64,000 nt of DNA from Muribaculaceae bacterium (lineage in GTDB: Bacteria > Bacteroidota > Bacteroidia > Bacteroidales > Muribaculaceae). The notes under the pieces were generated by a model that was not told where the DNA came from, searched no databases, and was given only the letters and a program-made list of their open reading frames with translations. Every line of letters begins with the position of its first letter. The stretch's first letter is position 1. Below are positions 49,525 through 58,650 of this stretch, one piece after another. Location of the stretch: NCBI GenBank assembly GCA_017555085.1, contig JAFZHD010000005.1, positions 1-64,000 on the forward strand, written 5' to 3'. A program made the position numbers and the translations under genes.

Positions 49525-50135
49525 GAATACTGAAAATGTATGAGTCCAATATCAACGAGCGATATATGGACCTTGTGATTGAAACATTGCGCGATGGTGG
49601 CATAGTGATTTATCCCACCGATACTCTCTATGCAATCGGTTGTGATGCGTTAAACAACAACGCCATCGAGCGCATTTGCCGCTTTAAGGACATTAATCCG
49701 CAGAAAACCAATCTGTCGATAGTGTGCTGCGACATTTCGCAGGCGTCGGAATATGCTCGCATCGACAATCGCTCATTTCAGTTGCTTCGAGCCAATCTGC
49801 CCGGCCCGTTCACATTCATTTTGCCGGCATCAAGTTCGTTGCCCAAGGTGTTCAAAGGCCGCAAGACGGTTGGTGTGCGCATTCCCGACAATACTATTGC
49901 GCGCTTGTTGGCCGAGCGGTTGGGCAATCCGGTGTTGACAACATCTATTGAATGGAATCCCGATTATCCCGAGGAAGGTTGCGAGCCCGAGTCGATTGCA
50001 ATGCGTTATGAAAACGATGTTGATTTGCTCATCGATTGCGGCACTGGCGAACTTGTGCCTTCGACCGTTGTCGATTGCACTGACGGCAACAATCCCGAGA
50101 TTGTGCGCGAGGGCAAGGGTGAGTTAAATGAGTGA
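49521..50135 (+). CDS. L-threonylcarbamoyladenylate synthase family (Sua5/YciO/YrdC)
   Basis: This 204-aa protein has the YrdC-domain motifs GGIVIYPTDTLYAIGCDALN and KDINPQKTNLSIVCCDISQA, then LPGPFTFILPAS and GRKTVGVRIPDN. The family makes threonylcarbamoyl-AMP from threonine, bicarbonate and ATP for t6A37 modification of tRNA; YciO-type members may have another role. It lacks the C-terminal Sua5 domain. It may start at the GTG overlapping the B3/B4 stop or at the ATG at 49536. It overlaps the next gene by 8 nt. Confidence 0.9.
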   Translation: MRILKMYESNINERYMDLVIETLRDGGIVIYPTDTLYAIGCDALNNNAIERICRFKDINPQKTNLSIVCCDISQASEYARIDNRSFQLLRANLPGPFTFILPASSSLPKVFKGRKTVGVRIPDNTIARLLAERLGNPVLTTSIEWNPDYPEEGCEPESIAMRYENDVDLLIDCGTGELVPSTVVDCTDGNNPEIVREGKGELNE

Positions 50136-51084
50136 TAATCAGATGGAAATTATGGAGATAAAGAGGGTTGACAGTCAGAAATTTGCGGCAAGTTTTGGCC
50201 GAATCAATGTGTTTAACACAGCCGATTTTGCCCAACTCAATGCCGCCAAATGCTCGCAAGTGCATTATTTGCTGTTTATCGACACCAAGGTGCGATTGGG
50301 CATGATACTTGGCGAGCGTGAACAGCGACTATGCTCTCCGTTCTCATCGCCGTTTGGCGGATTTGTATATAATGAGGAGCCACGGCTCGAAGTGTTGCGC
50401 GAGGCAGTCGATTTGCTCGTGGAATACCTCAAAGCGAGCGATTGCCGCGAAATGACGGTCACATTGCCTCCGTTGGTTTATGCGCAATCGTTTATGTCAA
50501 AGGCTGTTGCGATGTTTGGTCAGTCGCCGTTTGAATTGAGTCACACCGATTTGAACTATCACTATGACTTGTCGCGATTTGAGCATTGTGAAGAATACTT
50601 GTCGCGCAATGCCCGCAAAAACCTAAACCGCGCCAAAACTGTTCCCTTTGAATTTGTAAGACTTGAAGCACACGATGATGCGCAAGTGGCTCGTGCCTAT
50701 GATGTCATAAAGACCAACCGTGAGAGTCGCGGATATCCGTTGCGCATGTCTTTGGACGATGTGTTGCGCACAATACGCATCATTGACGCCGATTTCTATG
50801 TGTTGACGCTCGATGGCGTTGATGTGGCTGCGGCACAGGTGTTTCATGTGGCCGACGGCATTGCACAAGTGGTGTATTGGGGAGATGTGCCGGGATATGG
50901 CGAGGTGCGCCCAATGAACATGCTGTCTTATCGTCTGTTTGAACACTACCACAAGAGCGGACTGAAAGTGCTTGATATTGGTCCTTCTACCGAGCATGGC
51001 GAGCCCAACTACGGGCTATGCGAATTTAAGGAAAATCTCGGTTGTGAGATTTCCCTTAAACACACATTTACTTTGTCTATTTAA
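50128..51084 (+). CDS. GNAT/FemAB-like acyltransferase
   Basis: This 318-aa protein resembles the double-GNAT FemAB/BioF2-like group. The first half contains FSSPFGGFVYNEEPRLEVLR, and the second YLSRNARKNLNRAKTVPFEF and KVLDIGPSTEHGEPNYGLCE followed by FKENLGCE. These are typical of uncharacterised acetyltransferase-like proteins near cell-envelope genes in Bacteroidetes. Substrate unknown. It is the third gene of an overlapping plus-strand operon with the B3/B4 and YrdC genes. Confidence 0.72.
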   Translation: MSDNQMEIMEIKRVDSQKFAASFGRINVFNTADFAQLNAAKCSQVHYLLFIDTKVRLGMILGEREQRLCSPFSSPFGGFVYNEEPRLEVLREAVDLLVEYLKASDCREMTVTLPPLVYAQSFMSKAVAMFGQSPFELSHTDLNYHYDLSRFEHCEEYLSRNARKNLNRAKTVPFEFVRLEAHDDAQVARAYDVIKTNRESRGYPLRMSLDDVLRTIRIIDADFYVLTLDGVDVAAAQVFHVADGIAQVVYWGDVPGYGEVRPMNMLSYRLFEHYHKSGLKVLDIGPSTEHGEPNYGLCEFKENLGCEISLKHTFTLSI

Positions 51085-51087
51085 CGG

Positions 51088-52257
51088 TTATAGAGCGAGT
51101 CGGTAGATTTGCTCGGTTTCGGTGGCTGTGAGTCTATAATAGCCGCCGATGACTTCTCCTTTGTTTTCGTGCAATTTCTTGACAAGCAGGTCGATGTCGG
51201 GATTCTCTATGCCCAATTCCTTGATGGTGACAGGCATGCCGATTGAGCGGTAAAAGTCTTTCAGGCGGTTGATACCTTCAATGGCTGCAAGGCGGTCGTC
51301 GGCAATGTCTACATCCCACACTCGGCGGGCAAATTGTGCCACTTTGCCGGGGTTGTGGTCAACCATAAATGTGAGCCAAGCCGGAACGATAACGGCGAGT
51401 CCGGCTCCATGGGTAACGCCATACACGGCACTCAATTCATGTTCCATAAAATGTGACACCCAATCTTCTTGACGTCCTGTCCCGCACACACCGTTGTGGG
51501 CCAATGTGCCACACCACATGATGTTAGCGCGGGCTTCGTAGTTCTCTGGGTCGGCCATCACTTTGGGCGCTTCGTTAATAATGGCTTTCAATACTCCTTC
51601 GGCAACGCGGTCGGTAACCTCTACATCGGGAGTGTTGGTGAAATAGCGTTCATAGATGTGAGTCATCATGTCGGCAATGCCGCTTGCTGTCTGATATGGG
51701 GGAAGTGTGAAAGTCAATTCGGGGTTCATCACGGCAAATCGGGGGCGGAGGGCAGTGTCGGTGCGCAGACTGATTTTGTGCAGCCCATCAAGTTTGGTAA
51801 TCACCGAGTTGCCCGAGCCTTCGCTGCCCGCGGCGGGAATGGTGAGAACGACACCTATGGGCAACGCCTCGGTCATAATGGCTTTGCCTGCATAGAAGTC
51901 CCAAAAATCGCCGTCATAGAGCGCACCTCCGGCAATGGCCTTTGCTGTGTCGATAGCCGAGCCGCCACCTACGCCCAACACGCCGTCAATGCCGTTGGCG
52001 CGGCACAATTCAATGCCTTCATATACGCGGTCGTCGGTGGGGTTGGGGTTGATGCCGCCCAGGTCAAAGTATTCAATGCCTTCGGCATCAAGCGATTGTT
52101 TTACGCGGCCGAGCAATCCGCTTCTCACAACCGAACCGCCGCCATATACAATCAAAACTCGTGTGCTACCCATTGAGCGGGTTAATTGGCCTGTTTGGCT
52201 CTCAACTCCGCGGCCAAAAACATATTGGGTGGGAGTGCAATATTTGAAATCGTTCAT
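51088..52257 (-). CDS. Iron-containing alcohol dehydrogenase (butanol dehydrogenase type)
   Basis: This 389-aa group III alcohol dehydrogenase starts MNDFKYCTPTQYVFGRGVES. The NAD(P)-binding motif GVGGGSAIDTAKAIA and metal-ligand region (FMEHELSAVYGVTHGAGLAV, preceded by NGVCGTGRQEDWVSHFM) match YqhD/BdhA enzymes, which reduce aldehydes with NADPH. The frame extends to 52335, but the promoter at 52288-52319 lies inside that extension, so the ATG at 52257 is chosen. It converges with the acyltransferase gene, 3 nt apart. Confidence 0.93.
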   Translation of the reverse strand: MNDFKYCTPTQYVFGRGVESQTGQLTRSMGSTRVLIVYGGGSVVRSGLLGRVKQSLDAEGIEYFDLGGINPNPTDDRVYEGIELCRANGIDGVLGVGGGSAIDTAKAIAGGALYDGDFWDFYAGKAIMTEALPIGVVLTIPAAGSEGSGNSVITKLDGLHKISLRTDTALRPRFAVMNPELTFTLPPYQTASGIADMMTHIYERYFTNTPDVEVTDRVAEGVLKAIINEAPKVMADPENYEARANIMWCGTLAHNGVCGTGRQEDWVSHFMEHELSAVYGVTHGAGLAVIVPAWLTFMVDHNPGKVAQFARRVWDVDIADDRLAAIEGINRLKDFYRSIGMPVTIKELGIENPDIDLLVKKLHENKGEVIGGYYRLTATETEQIYRLAL

Positions 52258-52287
52258 AAATGTGCAAAAAGTTAGAGTTAGTAGTCG

Positions 52288-52319
52288 CAAATTTATTAAA
52301 CTATTGCGATATGGCCAAA
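52288..52319 (-). promoter_or_regulatory. Alcohol dehydrogenase promoter
   Basis: On the minus strand TTTG (52319-52316), exactly 20 nt, TAAATTTG (52295-52288). The leader is about 25 nt. Confidence 0.8.
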
Positions 52320-52402
52320 CTAAAAGTGGCGGCATCTTACCACTTTTGTGGTCTGTTAAACGAAAAATGGGCGTTTTGTGGCAATAAGTCGCCGAAAAAT
52401 TT

Positions 52403-52410
52403 TATCTTTG
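52403..52410 (+). promoter_or_regulatory. -7 box TATCTTTG before lpxB
   Basis: A consensus -7 box 27 nt before the lpxB ATG; no -33 match at standard spacing. Confidence 0.5.
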
Positions 52411-52437
52411 TGGAAATATAGTTACAATTAACTGACA

Positions 52438-53571
52438 ATGAAATATTTTTTATCGGTAGGAGAGGCCTCGGGCGATATACATGCCGCCGCGCTGATTGAT
52501 GCGTTGCGACAGGCCGACAGTGCGGCCGAGTTTGTGTATCTCGGTGGCGACTTGATGCTTCAGGCGTCGGGAGTGGCTCCGTTGATTCATTATCGCGAAA
52601 TGGCGTATATGGGTTTCAGCGAGGTCATTCGCCATTTGCCACAAGTGTTGGGCAACTTGCGCCGTGCCAAAGAGGCATTGCAAGCGTCGCGCCCCGATGC
52701 GTTGATTTTGGTCGATTATCCGAGTTTCAACCTCAAACTCGCGCGCCACGCTCAAAAGTTGGGCATACCGGTTTACTATTATATTTCGCCAAAAGTGTGG
52801 GCATGGAAAGAATATCGAGTCAAGGACATCAAGCGCTATGTTCGCCGATTGTTCTCGATACTCCCCTTTGAGGTGCAATTTTTCAAAAAGCACGACTATG
52901 ATGTGACCTATGTGGGCAATCCGTCGGTTGAGGAAATAGAGTTGCGCATGCAAGCCTTGCCCGAGCGACAGGCGTTTCTTGATGCACATCAGTTGCCCGA
53001 CCGCCCCATCTTGGCGCTCGTGCCGGGTAGCCGCCAAGGTGAAATTCGCAACAACTTGCCCATTATGGTTGAGGTGGCACAGCGATATCCTCAATTTCAG
53101 GCCGTGGTGGCAGGTGCGCCGGGCATCGACGGCAACATCTATGGTCGCTATACCGACTTTCCTGTGGTTACGGGCGTGACATTTGAGTTGATGCGCCACG
53201 CCGACATCGCTTTGGTGACATCGGGCACAGCCACGCTCGAAGCGGCTTTGTTGCAAACGCCACAAGTGGTGTGCTATCGCGCCAACGGCTCAAAATTGTC
53301 GTATAATCTGTTTAAGCGCATATTGAAAATCAATTATGTGTCGTTGCCCAACCTCATTTGCGACAACGCCATCGTTGCCGAAATGTTGCTACATCATTGC
53401 AATGCCGACGAGGTGAGCCGCGAGGTTGACAAAATTTTGCCTCAACGCGAGGGCCGCAAACAGATGATTGAAAACTATTGCCGAATGCGACAGATATTGG
53501 GTGGCAGCAATGCCGCTAATGCAACTGCCGAGGCTATTTATAACGATATTAAAAACTTAAAACATACATAA
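52438..53571 (+). CDS. lpxB: Lipid-A-disaccharide synthase
   Basis: This 377-aa GT19 enzyme begins KYFLSVGEASGDIHAAALID, with the signature GEASGD. YYISPKVWAWKEYRVKDIKR, LALVPGSRQGEIRNNLPIMV and SGTATLEAALLQTPQVVCYR are also typical. It condenses UDP-diacylglucosamine with lipid X to form the lipid A disaccharide at the inner membrane. Length normal. A small zinc-ribbon/TM2 gene follows 2 nt downstream. Confidence 0.96.
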   Translation: MKYFLSVGEASGDIHAAALIDALRQADSAAEFVYLGGDLMLQASGVAPLIHYREMAYMGFSEVIRHLPQVLGNLRRAKEALQASRPDALILVDYPSFNLKLARHAQKLGIPVYYYISPKVWAWKEYRVKDIKRYVRRLFSILPFEVQFFKKHDYDVTYVGNPSVEEIELRMQALPERQAFLDAHQLPDRPILALVPGSRQGEIRNNLPIMVEVAQRYPQFQAVVAGAPGIDGNIYGRYTDFPVVTGVTFELMRHADIALVTSGTATLEAALLQTPQVVCYRANGSKLSYNLFKRILKINYVSLPNLICDNAIVAEMLLHHCNADEVSREVDKILPQREGRKQMIENYCRMRQILGGSNAANATAEAIYNDIKNLKHT

Positions 53572-53573
53572 TT

Positions 53574-54086
53574 ATGGCATTGATGAATTGTGCTGAATGT
53601 GGAAAACAAGTGTCGGACTTGGCTGCTTGTTGTCCCCACTGTGGCGCTCCGGTCGAGAAGAAAGTGTATTGCAAAGACTGTGGCAACCAAATGTCGGAAT
53701 CGGCATCGGTGTGCCCCAACTGTGGTTGTCCTCGCACTCATCCCACAACACCTCCTCCCTTTGGACAGGCAGCAGGTGACGGAAAAACCGCTCAACCAGT
53801 ATCAACGCCCGGATTGTTTGATGAGTGTGGCTGTGGCAAGAGCCGCGGCGTGACTGCATTGTTGGCATTCTTCCTTGGCTACCTTGGCGCTCAATACTTT
53901 TACTTGGGCAAAACCGGTGCGGGCATAACTGTGCTTTTGTTGCATATATTATTGTGGTGGACAGCGATTGTGCCTGTTGTTTTCGGCGTTTTGTTCTTGA
54001 TTCAGACAATTATGCTCTTGACAATGTCGCATGAAGACTTTGAGAGCAAAATGGTAAACTCAACCTCGTTCATGCCCTTGTGGTAA
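53574..54086 (+). CDS. Zinc-ribbon and TM2-domain membrane protein
   Basis: This 170-aa protein has two CxxC zinc ribbons at the N-terminus (MNCAECGKQ...CCPHCG and YCKDCGNQ...VCPNCG, residues 4-52), a Pro/Gln linker and a TM2 domain. The latter begins GCGKSRGVTALLAFFLGYLG and continues QYFYLGKTGAGITVLLLHIL, giving two transmembrane helices (about 95-145). TM2 proteins are widespread small membrane proteins of unresolved function. It follows lpxB in the same unit. Confidence 0.85.
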   Translation: MALMNCAECGKQVSDLAACCPHCGAPVEKKVYCKDCGNQMSESASVCPNCGCPRTHPTTPPPFGQAAGDGKTAQPVSTPGLFDECGCGKSRGVTALLAFFLGYLGAQYFYLGKTGAGITVLLLHILLWWTAIVPVVFGVLFLIQTIMLLTMSHEDFESKMVNSTSFMPLW

Positions 54087-54101
54087 AATGCCGATAAAGA
54101 T

Positions 54102-54629
54102 ATGGACACATTGTTTTTACCCCCGATGCCTGCTCCCGGCTCTCGCCCCGTGAAAGTGTTATTTGTGTGCCTTGGCAACATCTGCCGTTCGCCGGCTGCC
54201 GATGGCATTATGCACAGCATAGTAGCCGAGCATGGCGATGAGGCCATGTGGGAAATCGACTCGGCCGGAACGGGGAATTACCACATCGGCGAGTTGCCCG
54301 ATCATCGCATGCGCATTCATGCCCGCCGTCGTGGCATCGAGTTAACCCACCGTTGCCGTCAGGTGAGAGAGGCCGACTTTGACGACTTTGACTTGATAGT
54401 GCCCATGGACGGCTCAAATGAACAGAATCTGCGCCGACTTGCGCCCACGGTTGAGGCCGAAGCCAAGATTGTGCCCATGGCCCGATTTGTCGATATGTCA
54501 TTTCGTTACGACCACATCCCCGACCCCTATTATTCGGGTGCAGAGGGCTTTGAACTTGTGCTTGACTTGTTGCAAAACGGCTGCGAAAATTTGTATCAAA
54601 TAATAAAAAATCATAATCAAAATGCGTAA
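54102..54629 (+). CDS. Low-molecular-weight protein-tyrosine phosphatase
   Basis: This 175-aa protein has the P-loop VCLGNICRSP (C-x5-R, about residues 23-32) and the general-acid segment DPYYSG (about 145). Its first ~17 residues extend beyond the family core, so the start could be later. It removes phosphate from tyrosine of proteins, in bacteria often regulators of polysaccharide export. Its end overlaps the start of the GH20 gene by 8 nt. Confidence 0.92.
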   Translation: MDTLFLPPMPAPGSRPVKVLFVCLGNICRSPAADGIMHSIVAEHGDEAMWEIDSAGTGNYHIGELPDHRMRIHARRRGIELTHRCRQVREADFDDFDLIVPMDGSNEQNLRRLAPTVEAEAKIVPMARFVDMSFRYDHIPDPYYSGAEGFELVLDLLQNGCENLYQIIKNHNQNA

Positions 54630-56832
54630 AATGATATTTGCCGCAACAGTGATGCTATCAACTGCGGCTATGGCTCAAACTACTGTCGAATGGCAATCGT
54701 TGGGCAATAATACTGATGAAAAAGGCGTGTCGTATGTGCAGCGTCTGACAGTGAAAAATACTGCCGGTGTCGAGCGCTTGTGTTTCAACCAATTTTCTCG
54801 TAAGATGCAAGTAATCACTCCTGGAGATGCAATTCACGAGATTGTGCCGGGATATTATTATCTTACAAGCGACGATTTTGGTGCCGACAGCGTAGTGATA
54901 GACATTCACACACGTGGCACATTGGCCAATGTGAGTTACCGCCCTGACGGTTTCCATGTTGTCACCACCGACGGCACGGTGAAACCGGTTGAGTGGACTT
55001 ATAAGTCAATCTCGTCATCGCCCGAATTGTGGGGAACGCCCTCGCGCGACCGTATGCCCTATGCCGATGCCATCTATGCGTTTAACGAAACGCTCAATAC
55101 TCGCGAACGCCTCGGCGCATTTGATATCATCCCCTCGTTCAAGAGCGTGAAAGAGACCAAGAAAGGCTATTGCGCACAAGCAGTCAACCCCCAAGTGGTG
55201 GCTATCGAGCACGAAAACTATGAGTTTTATCGCATAAATATCAACGCCGACGGAGTGGTGATTGAAGCCGCTTCGCCCCAAGCCGAAAAGATGGCCCGCG
55301 TGGCACTTATGAAATTGTGGCATCGCAATGGCGGCAAGATTCCAACTGCCGTGATTGAGGACTATCCCGATTTTCACTACCGCTGTGTGATGATTGACAT
55401 TTCGCGCAACAATCAGCCTCTCGAAGCCCTTGAAGATGTGGCATTTCGCTTGTCTCAATTCCGCATGAACAAGTTGCATTTCCACTTCTGCGACGATGAG
55501 GCATGGCGTCTTGAAATTCCCGCATTCCCCGAGTTGACCGACCTTGGCTCGCGCCGCGGATATACTCTCGACGAGACCGGCCACCTTGTGCAAATCTTTG
55601 CCGGCAACGGTAACCCCGACGAGAAAGCCGGTTCGGCAAACGGATATATCACTCGCCCGCAATTCATCGCATTTTTGAAGAAATGTTATGACCTTGGAGT
55701 TGATGTAATTCCCGAAATAGAATCGCCCGGCCACGCCCGTGCTGCCATCAAGGCCATGGAGGCCCGCTATCGCCGCACCGGTGATGACCTCTACCGCCTT
55801 ATCGAAGACGGTGATACCTCGCGCTACACCTCGGCGCAGGCATTTCACGATAATGTGATGAACCCCGCGTTGCCCGGTCCGGTAAACTTTATGCGTGTGG
55901 TTATCGGCGAACTCATATCAATGTATAAGGAAGCGGGAGTGCCCTTGACCGCAATCCACATCGGCGGCGATGAAGTGCCCCACGGTGCATGGAACGGCTC
56001 GCCCTCGGCCCTCGCGTTTATCGAAGAAAATAACCTTGATGGCGAGAAAGGCTTGCACGCACACTTTGTGAAGCAGATTGCGCAGATTCTTGCCGAACGC
56101 GGAGTGCCCATGAACGGATGGCAAGAAATTGCAGTGGGCCACAGTGACGAGTATAACGCACAAGTTGCGCCATTGACAGGCGGTGTCAACTGTTGGACCG
56201 TGTTTAACCCCAAAGCGCCCATCGAAAAGCACATTTCGGTGCAGGCAATGCGTGGAGGCTATCCCGTGATTTTGAGCAATGTAAACCATTTCTATCTCGA
56301 CCAATCATATAACTATCACCCCGATGAGCCCGGATTGACATGGGGCGGCGTTGTTGATGAATTTGCATCGCTCGACGGCTATCCTGCCAAGATGTGTCCC
56401 GTTCCGGCCGATGGCAAAAGCCAGGTGATAGGATTGAGCGGACATGTGTTTGCCGAGACATTGCGTTCGCCCGAGCAGTTACAACGCTACTTGTATCCCA
56501 AAATGTTTGGTCTTGCCGAGCGTGCGTGGAATGCCGATGAAACCTATACGCGCGCCAAGTTCAACCTCGTTATAGGAGAGCGTGAACTGCCCGCACTCGT
56601 TGGTAACTGTGATTTCCACATGCGTCAGCCCGGTATCGTGGTGCAAAAAGGCAAAGTGAAGATGAACAGCCCCTATAAAAATGCTGTGATTCGCTATACC
56701 CTTGACGGCACAGAGCCCACAGCCGACTCGCCCGTCTATACCAAGCCATTTGCAAGTGATGCCAAAGAAATTCGCGCCCGACTCTACTATTTGGGCAAGC
56801 AAAGCGTCACATCAATACTCTATGTAAAATAG
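54622..56832 (+). CDS. Beta-N-acetylhexosaminidase, GH20
   Basis: This 736-aa secreted enzyme has a signal peptide (about 1-19, ending AAMAQ), an N-terminal GH20b-like domain (about 110-250) and a catalytic TIM barrel. The latter contains NKLHFHFCDDEAWRLEIPAF and the Asp-Glu pair in HIGGDEVPHGAW (about 448). The C-terminal ~80 residues (VIRYTLDGTEPTADSPVYTK) are a chitobiase/FN3-like domain. It releases terminal GlcNAc or GalNAc from host or diet glycans in the periplasm or at the surface. No T9SS tail is evident. Confidence 0.94.
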   Translation: MRKMIFAATVMLSTAAMAQTTVEWQSLGNNTDEKGVSYVQRLTVKNTAGVERLCFNQFSRKMQVITPGDAIHEIVPGYYYLTSDDFGADSVVIDIHTRGTLANVSYRPDGFHVVTTDGTVKPVEWTYKSISSSPELWGTPSRDRMPYADAIYAFNETLNTRERLGAFDIIPSFKSVKETKKGYCAQAVNPQVVAIEHENYEFYRININADGVVIEAASPQAEKMARVALMKLWHRNGGKIPTAVIEDYPDFHYRCVMIDISRNNQPLEALEDVAFRLSQFRMNKLHFHFCDDEAWRLEIPAFPELTDLGSRRGYTLDETGHLVQIFAGNGNPDEKAGSANGYITRPQFIAFLKKCYDLGVDVIPEIESPGHARAAIKAMEARYRRTGDDLYRLIEDGDTSRYTSAQAFHDNVMNPALPGPVNFMRVVIGELISMYKEAGVPLTAIHIGGDEVPHGAWNGSPSALAFIEENNLDGEKGLHAHFVKQIAQILAERGVPMNGWQEIAVGHSDEYNAQVAPLTGGVNCWTVFNPKAPIEKHISVQAMRGGYPVILSNVNHFYLDQSYNYHPDEPGLTWGGVVDEFASLDGYPAKMCPVPADGKSQVIGLSGHVFAETLRSPEQLQRYLYPKMFGLAERAWNADETYTRAKFNLVIGERELPALVGNCDFHMRQPGIVVQKGKVKMNSPYKNAVIRYTLDGTEPTADSPVYTKPFASDAKEIRARLYYLGKQSVTSILYVK

Positions 56833-56852
56833 ATGGAATAATAAAAAAACAA

Positions 56853-56882
56853 AGGTCCCAAAAGTTCGTGCTTTTGGGACCT
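56853..56882 (+). terminator. GH20 terminator
   Basis: AGGTCCCAAAAG/CTTTTGGGACCT, 12-bp perfect stem with a TTCGTG loop, then CTCTTTG. Confidence 0.78.
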
Positions 56883-57009
56883 CTTTGATTTCTTTCTTTT
56901 TGGCGTTTGTGTGGCAAAAATGGGACAATAAATAGTGTGTGATAGGGTAGGAAAGTGCCATCTTGTGCCTTTGAGGCATTTTGATTGTGCAAGTTAGTCC
57001 AAAAATGTG

Positions 57010-57017
57010 TAACTTTG
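57010..57017 (+). promoter_or_regulatory. -7 box TAACTTTG of the U32 gene
   Basis: A consensus -7 box 17 nt before the ATG at 57035, with a TTG 22 nt further upstream. It argues against the longer reading frame that begins at 56981. Confidence 0.55.
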
Positions 57018-57034
57018 CAGAAAATAAGCAACTA

Positions 57035-58306
57035 ATGGAAAGAAAAGATTTTGAAATAATGGCTCCGGTGGGCTGCTATGAGTCGCTTTATGCGGCCATC
57101 GAGGCAGGTGCCGATGCTATATATTTTGGTGTTGAAGGTTTGAACATGCGTGCTCGCTCGTCGGTAAATTTCACACTAGACGATTTGCACAACATTGCCA
57201 ACATTTGTACCGAGCACGGTGTGAAAAGTTATTTGACAGTCAACACTATCATCTATGACAACGACATAGAGGCTTGCCACAAAATCATTGATGCGGTGAA
57301 GCAGTCGGGCATTTCGGCGATTATTGCGTCAGACATTGCCGCGATTTCTTATGCGCGTTCAATCGATGTTGAGGTGCACATTTCAACACAGGTCAATGTG
57401 TCAAACATTGAGGCCGTGCGATTTTATGCACAGTTTGCCGATGTTGTGGTGCTTGCCCGCGAGTTGAACATGGAGCAGGTGCGCGCCATCTACGATGCTA
57501 TTGAGCGTGAAGATATCCGTGGTCCTCACGGCGAGCGTGTTCGCATCGAGATGTTCTGTCACGGAGCATTGTGTATGGCCGTTTCGGGCAAATGCTATTT
57601 GAGCCTCCACGAAATGAACTCGTCGGCCAACCGTGGCGCATGCACACAGATTTGCCGTCGCTCATATACTGTTACCGACCGTGAAACCGGCGACCAACTT
57701 GACATTGAAAACCAATATATCATGTCGCCCAAAGACCTCAAGACCATCCACTTCCTCAACAAAGTGATTGATGCCGGTGTGAGAGTGCTGAAAATTGAAG
57801 GTCGTGCTCGTGGTCCCGAGTATGTGAAGATAGCCGTTCAGTGCTACAACGAGGCTATTAACGCTTGCTGCGAAGGCACATTTGACGACGACAAAATCGC
57901 ACAATGGGACGAGCAGTTGCGCAAGATTTTCAACCGCGGATTTTGGAACGGTTACTATATGGGTCAGCGTTTGGGTGAATGGTCGGCCAAATATGGTTCA
58001 TCGGCAACCCGTGTCAAGACCTATGTTGCCAAGGGCGTGCGCTATTTCTCAAATATTGGCGTAGCCGAATTTTATATGGAAAGCGGCGAATTGTGCGTAG
58101 GCGACGAAATCATTATCACTGGCCCCACAACAGGCGCAATGATATTGACACTCGACGAAATTCGTGTTGACCTCAAACCCGTCGAAAAGGCGGTAAAAGG
58201 ACAGAGCATATCGTTCAAAGTTCCCGCCAAGATTCGCCCAAGTGACCGACTTTATCGCTGGTTGCCAACCGAATTGGACAAACAAAACAAGGATAATCAA
58301 AAATAG
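57035..58306 (+). CDS. U32-family protein (TrhP/YegQ-like)
   Basis: This 423-aa protein starts MERKDFEIMAPVGCYESLYA. It has AIEAGADAIYFGVEGLNMRA, EMFCHGALCMAVSGKCYLSL and a cysteine set (CHGALC, GKC, GACTQICRR) that binds an iron-sulfur cluster in studied relatives. Family members such as TrhP act in prephenate-dependent hydroxylation of wobble uridines in tRNA, and others in ubiquinone or 23S rRNA hydroxylation. The original peptidase label is probably misleading here. The best match is the tRNA group by length and C-terminal beta-barrel (about 345-415). Confidence 0.85.
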   Translation: MERKDFEIMAPVGCYESLYAAIEAGADAIYFGVEGLNMRARSSVNFTLDDLHNIANICTEHGVKSYLTVNTIIYDNDIEACHKIIDAVKQSGISAIIASDIAAISYARSIDVEVHISTQVNVSNIEAVRFYAQFADVVVLARELNMEQVRAIYDAIEREDIRGPHGERVRIEMFCHGALCMAVSGKCYLSLHEMNSSANRGACTQICRRSYTVTDRETGDQLDIENQYIMSPKDLKTIHFLNKVIDAGVRVLKIEGRARGPEYVKIAVQCYNEAINACCEGTFDDDKIAQWDEQLRKIFNRGFWNGYYMGQRLGEWSAKYGSSATRVKTYVAKGVRYFSNIGVAEFYMESGELCVGDEIIITGPTTGAMILTLDEIRVDLKPVEKAVKGQSISFKVPAKIRPSDRLYRWLPTELDKQNKDNQK

Positions 58307-58321
58307 TTTTTTGCATAAAAA

Positions 58322-58353
58322 TTTGCATAATCAAAAAACTTGATTTACCTTTG
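58322..58353 (+). promoter_or_regulatory. Promoter of small RNA 2
   Basis: TTTG (58322-58325), exactly 20 nt, TACCTTTG (58346-58353). A full consensus match 16 nt after the U32 stop codon. Confidence 0.85.
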
Positions 58354-58359
58354 CACATA

Positions 58360-58431
58360 AGTAAATAATCACATCCCTGTATACACTTTACAACAAGGAG
58401 AATAGCCGCGTCGTGAGACACGGCTATTTTT
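58360..58431 (+). ncRNA. Candidate ~70-nt small RNA 2
   Basis: It starts after the consensus promoter and ends with the hairpin AATAGCCG-C-GTC-GTGA-GAC-A-CGGCTATT (58401-58428) plus a T run. AAGGAGAA precedes the hairpin. Length, promoter, purine-rich box and the GTC-GTGA-GAC hairpin top match small RNA 1 at 48547-48616, while the rest of the stem differs by compensating changes. No coding potential is visible. Confidence 0.7.
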
Positions 58432-58650
58432 CGTTTTATCCGACAATCTTTTGTTGCAGTTTTTTTGATATAAGAACAGAAGAAAAAATCGTTCCCCTAT
58501 TTTGCAAGCAAAACATGGGGAGATTTGCTAACGCACAGTTCTTTTTATCTGCCCTTATGCTCTTTGTCAGATGCTATTGGCAGGGTGTAAAAAGGAATCA
58601 AGGCTATCTCACGATAGCCTTGATTCTGTAAACCTTATAAATCTAATCCT
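58432..58650 (+). other. Hairpin-rich non-coding stretch
   Basis: It contains a stem CCCCTATTTTGC/GCAAAACATGGGG (58494-58520) and a perfect 13-bp hairpin AATCAAGGCTATC/GATAGCCTTGATT (58596-58625). It resembles a leader for the short frame at 58651 but could be an independent RNA. Confidence 0.45.

Noticed and set aside
57035..58306. Secreted collagenase-like peptidase
   Set aside because: The U32 family is often annotated as peptidase, but this protein has no signal peptide and carries the cysteine set of the tRNA/rRNA/quinone hydroxylation branch.
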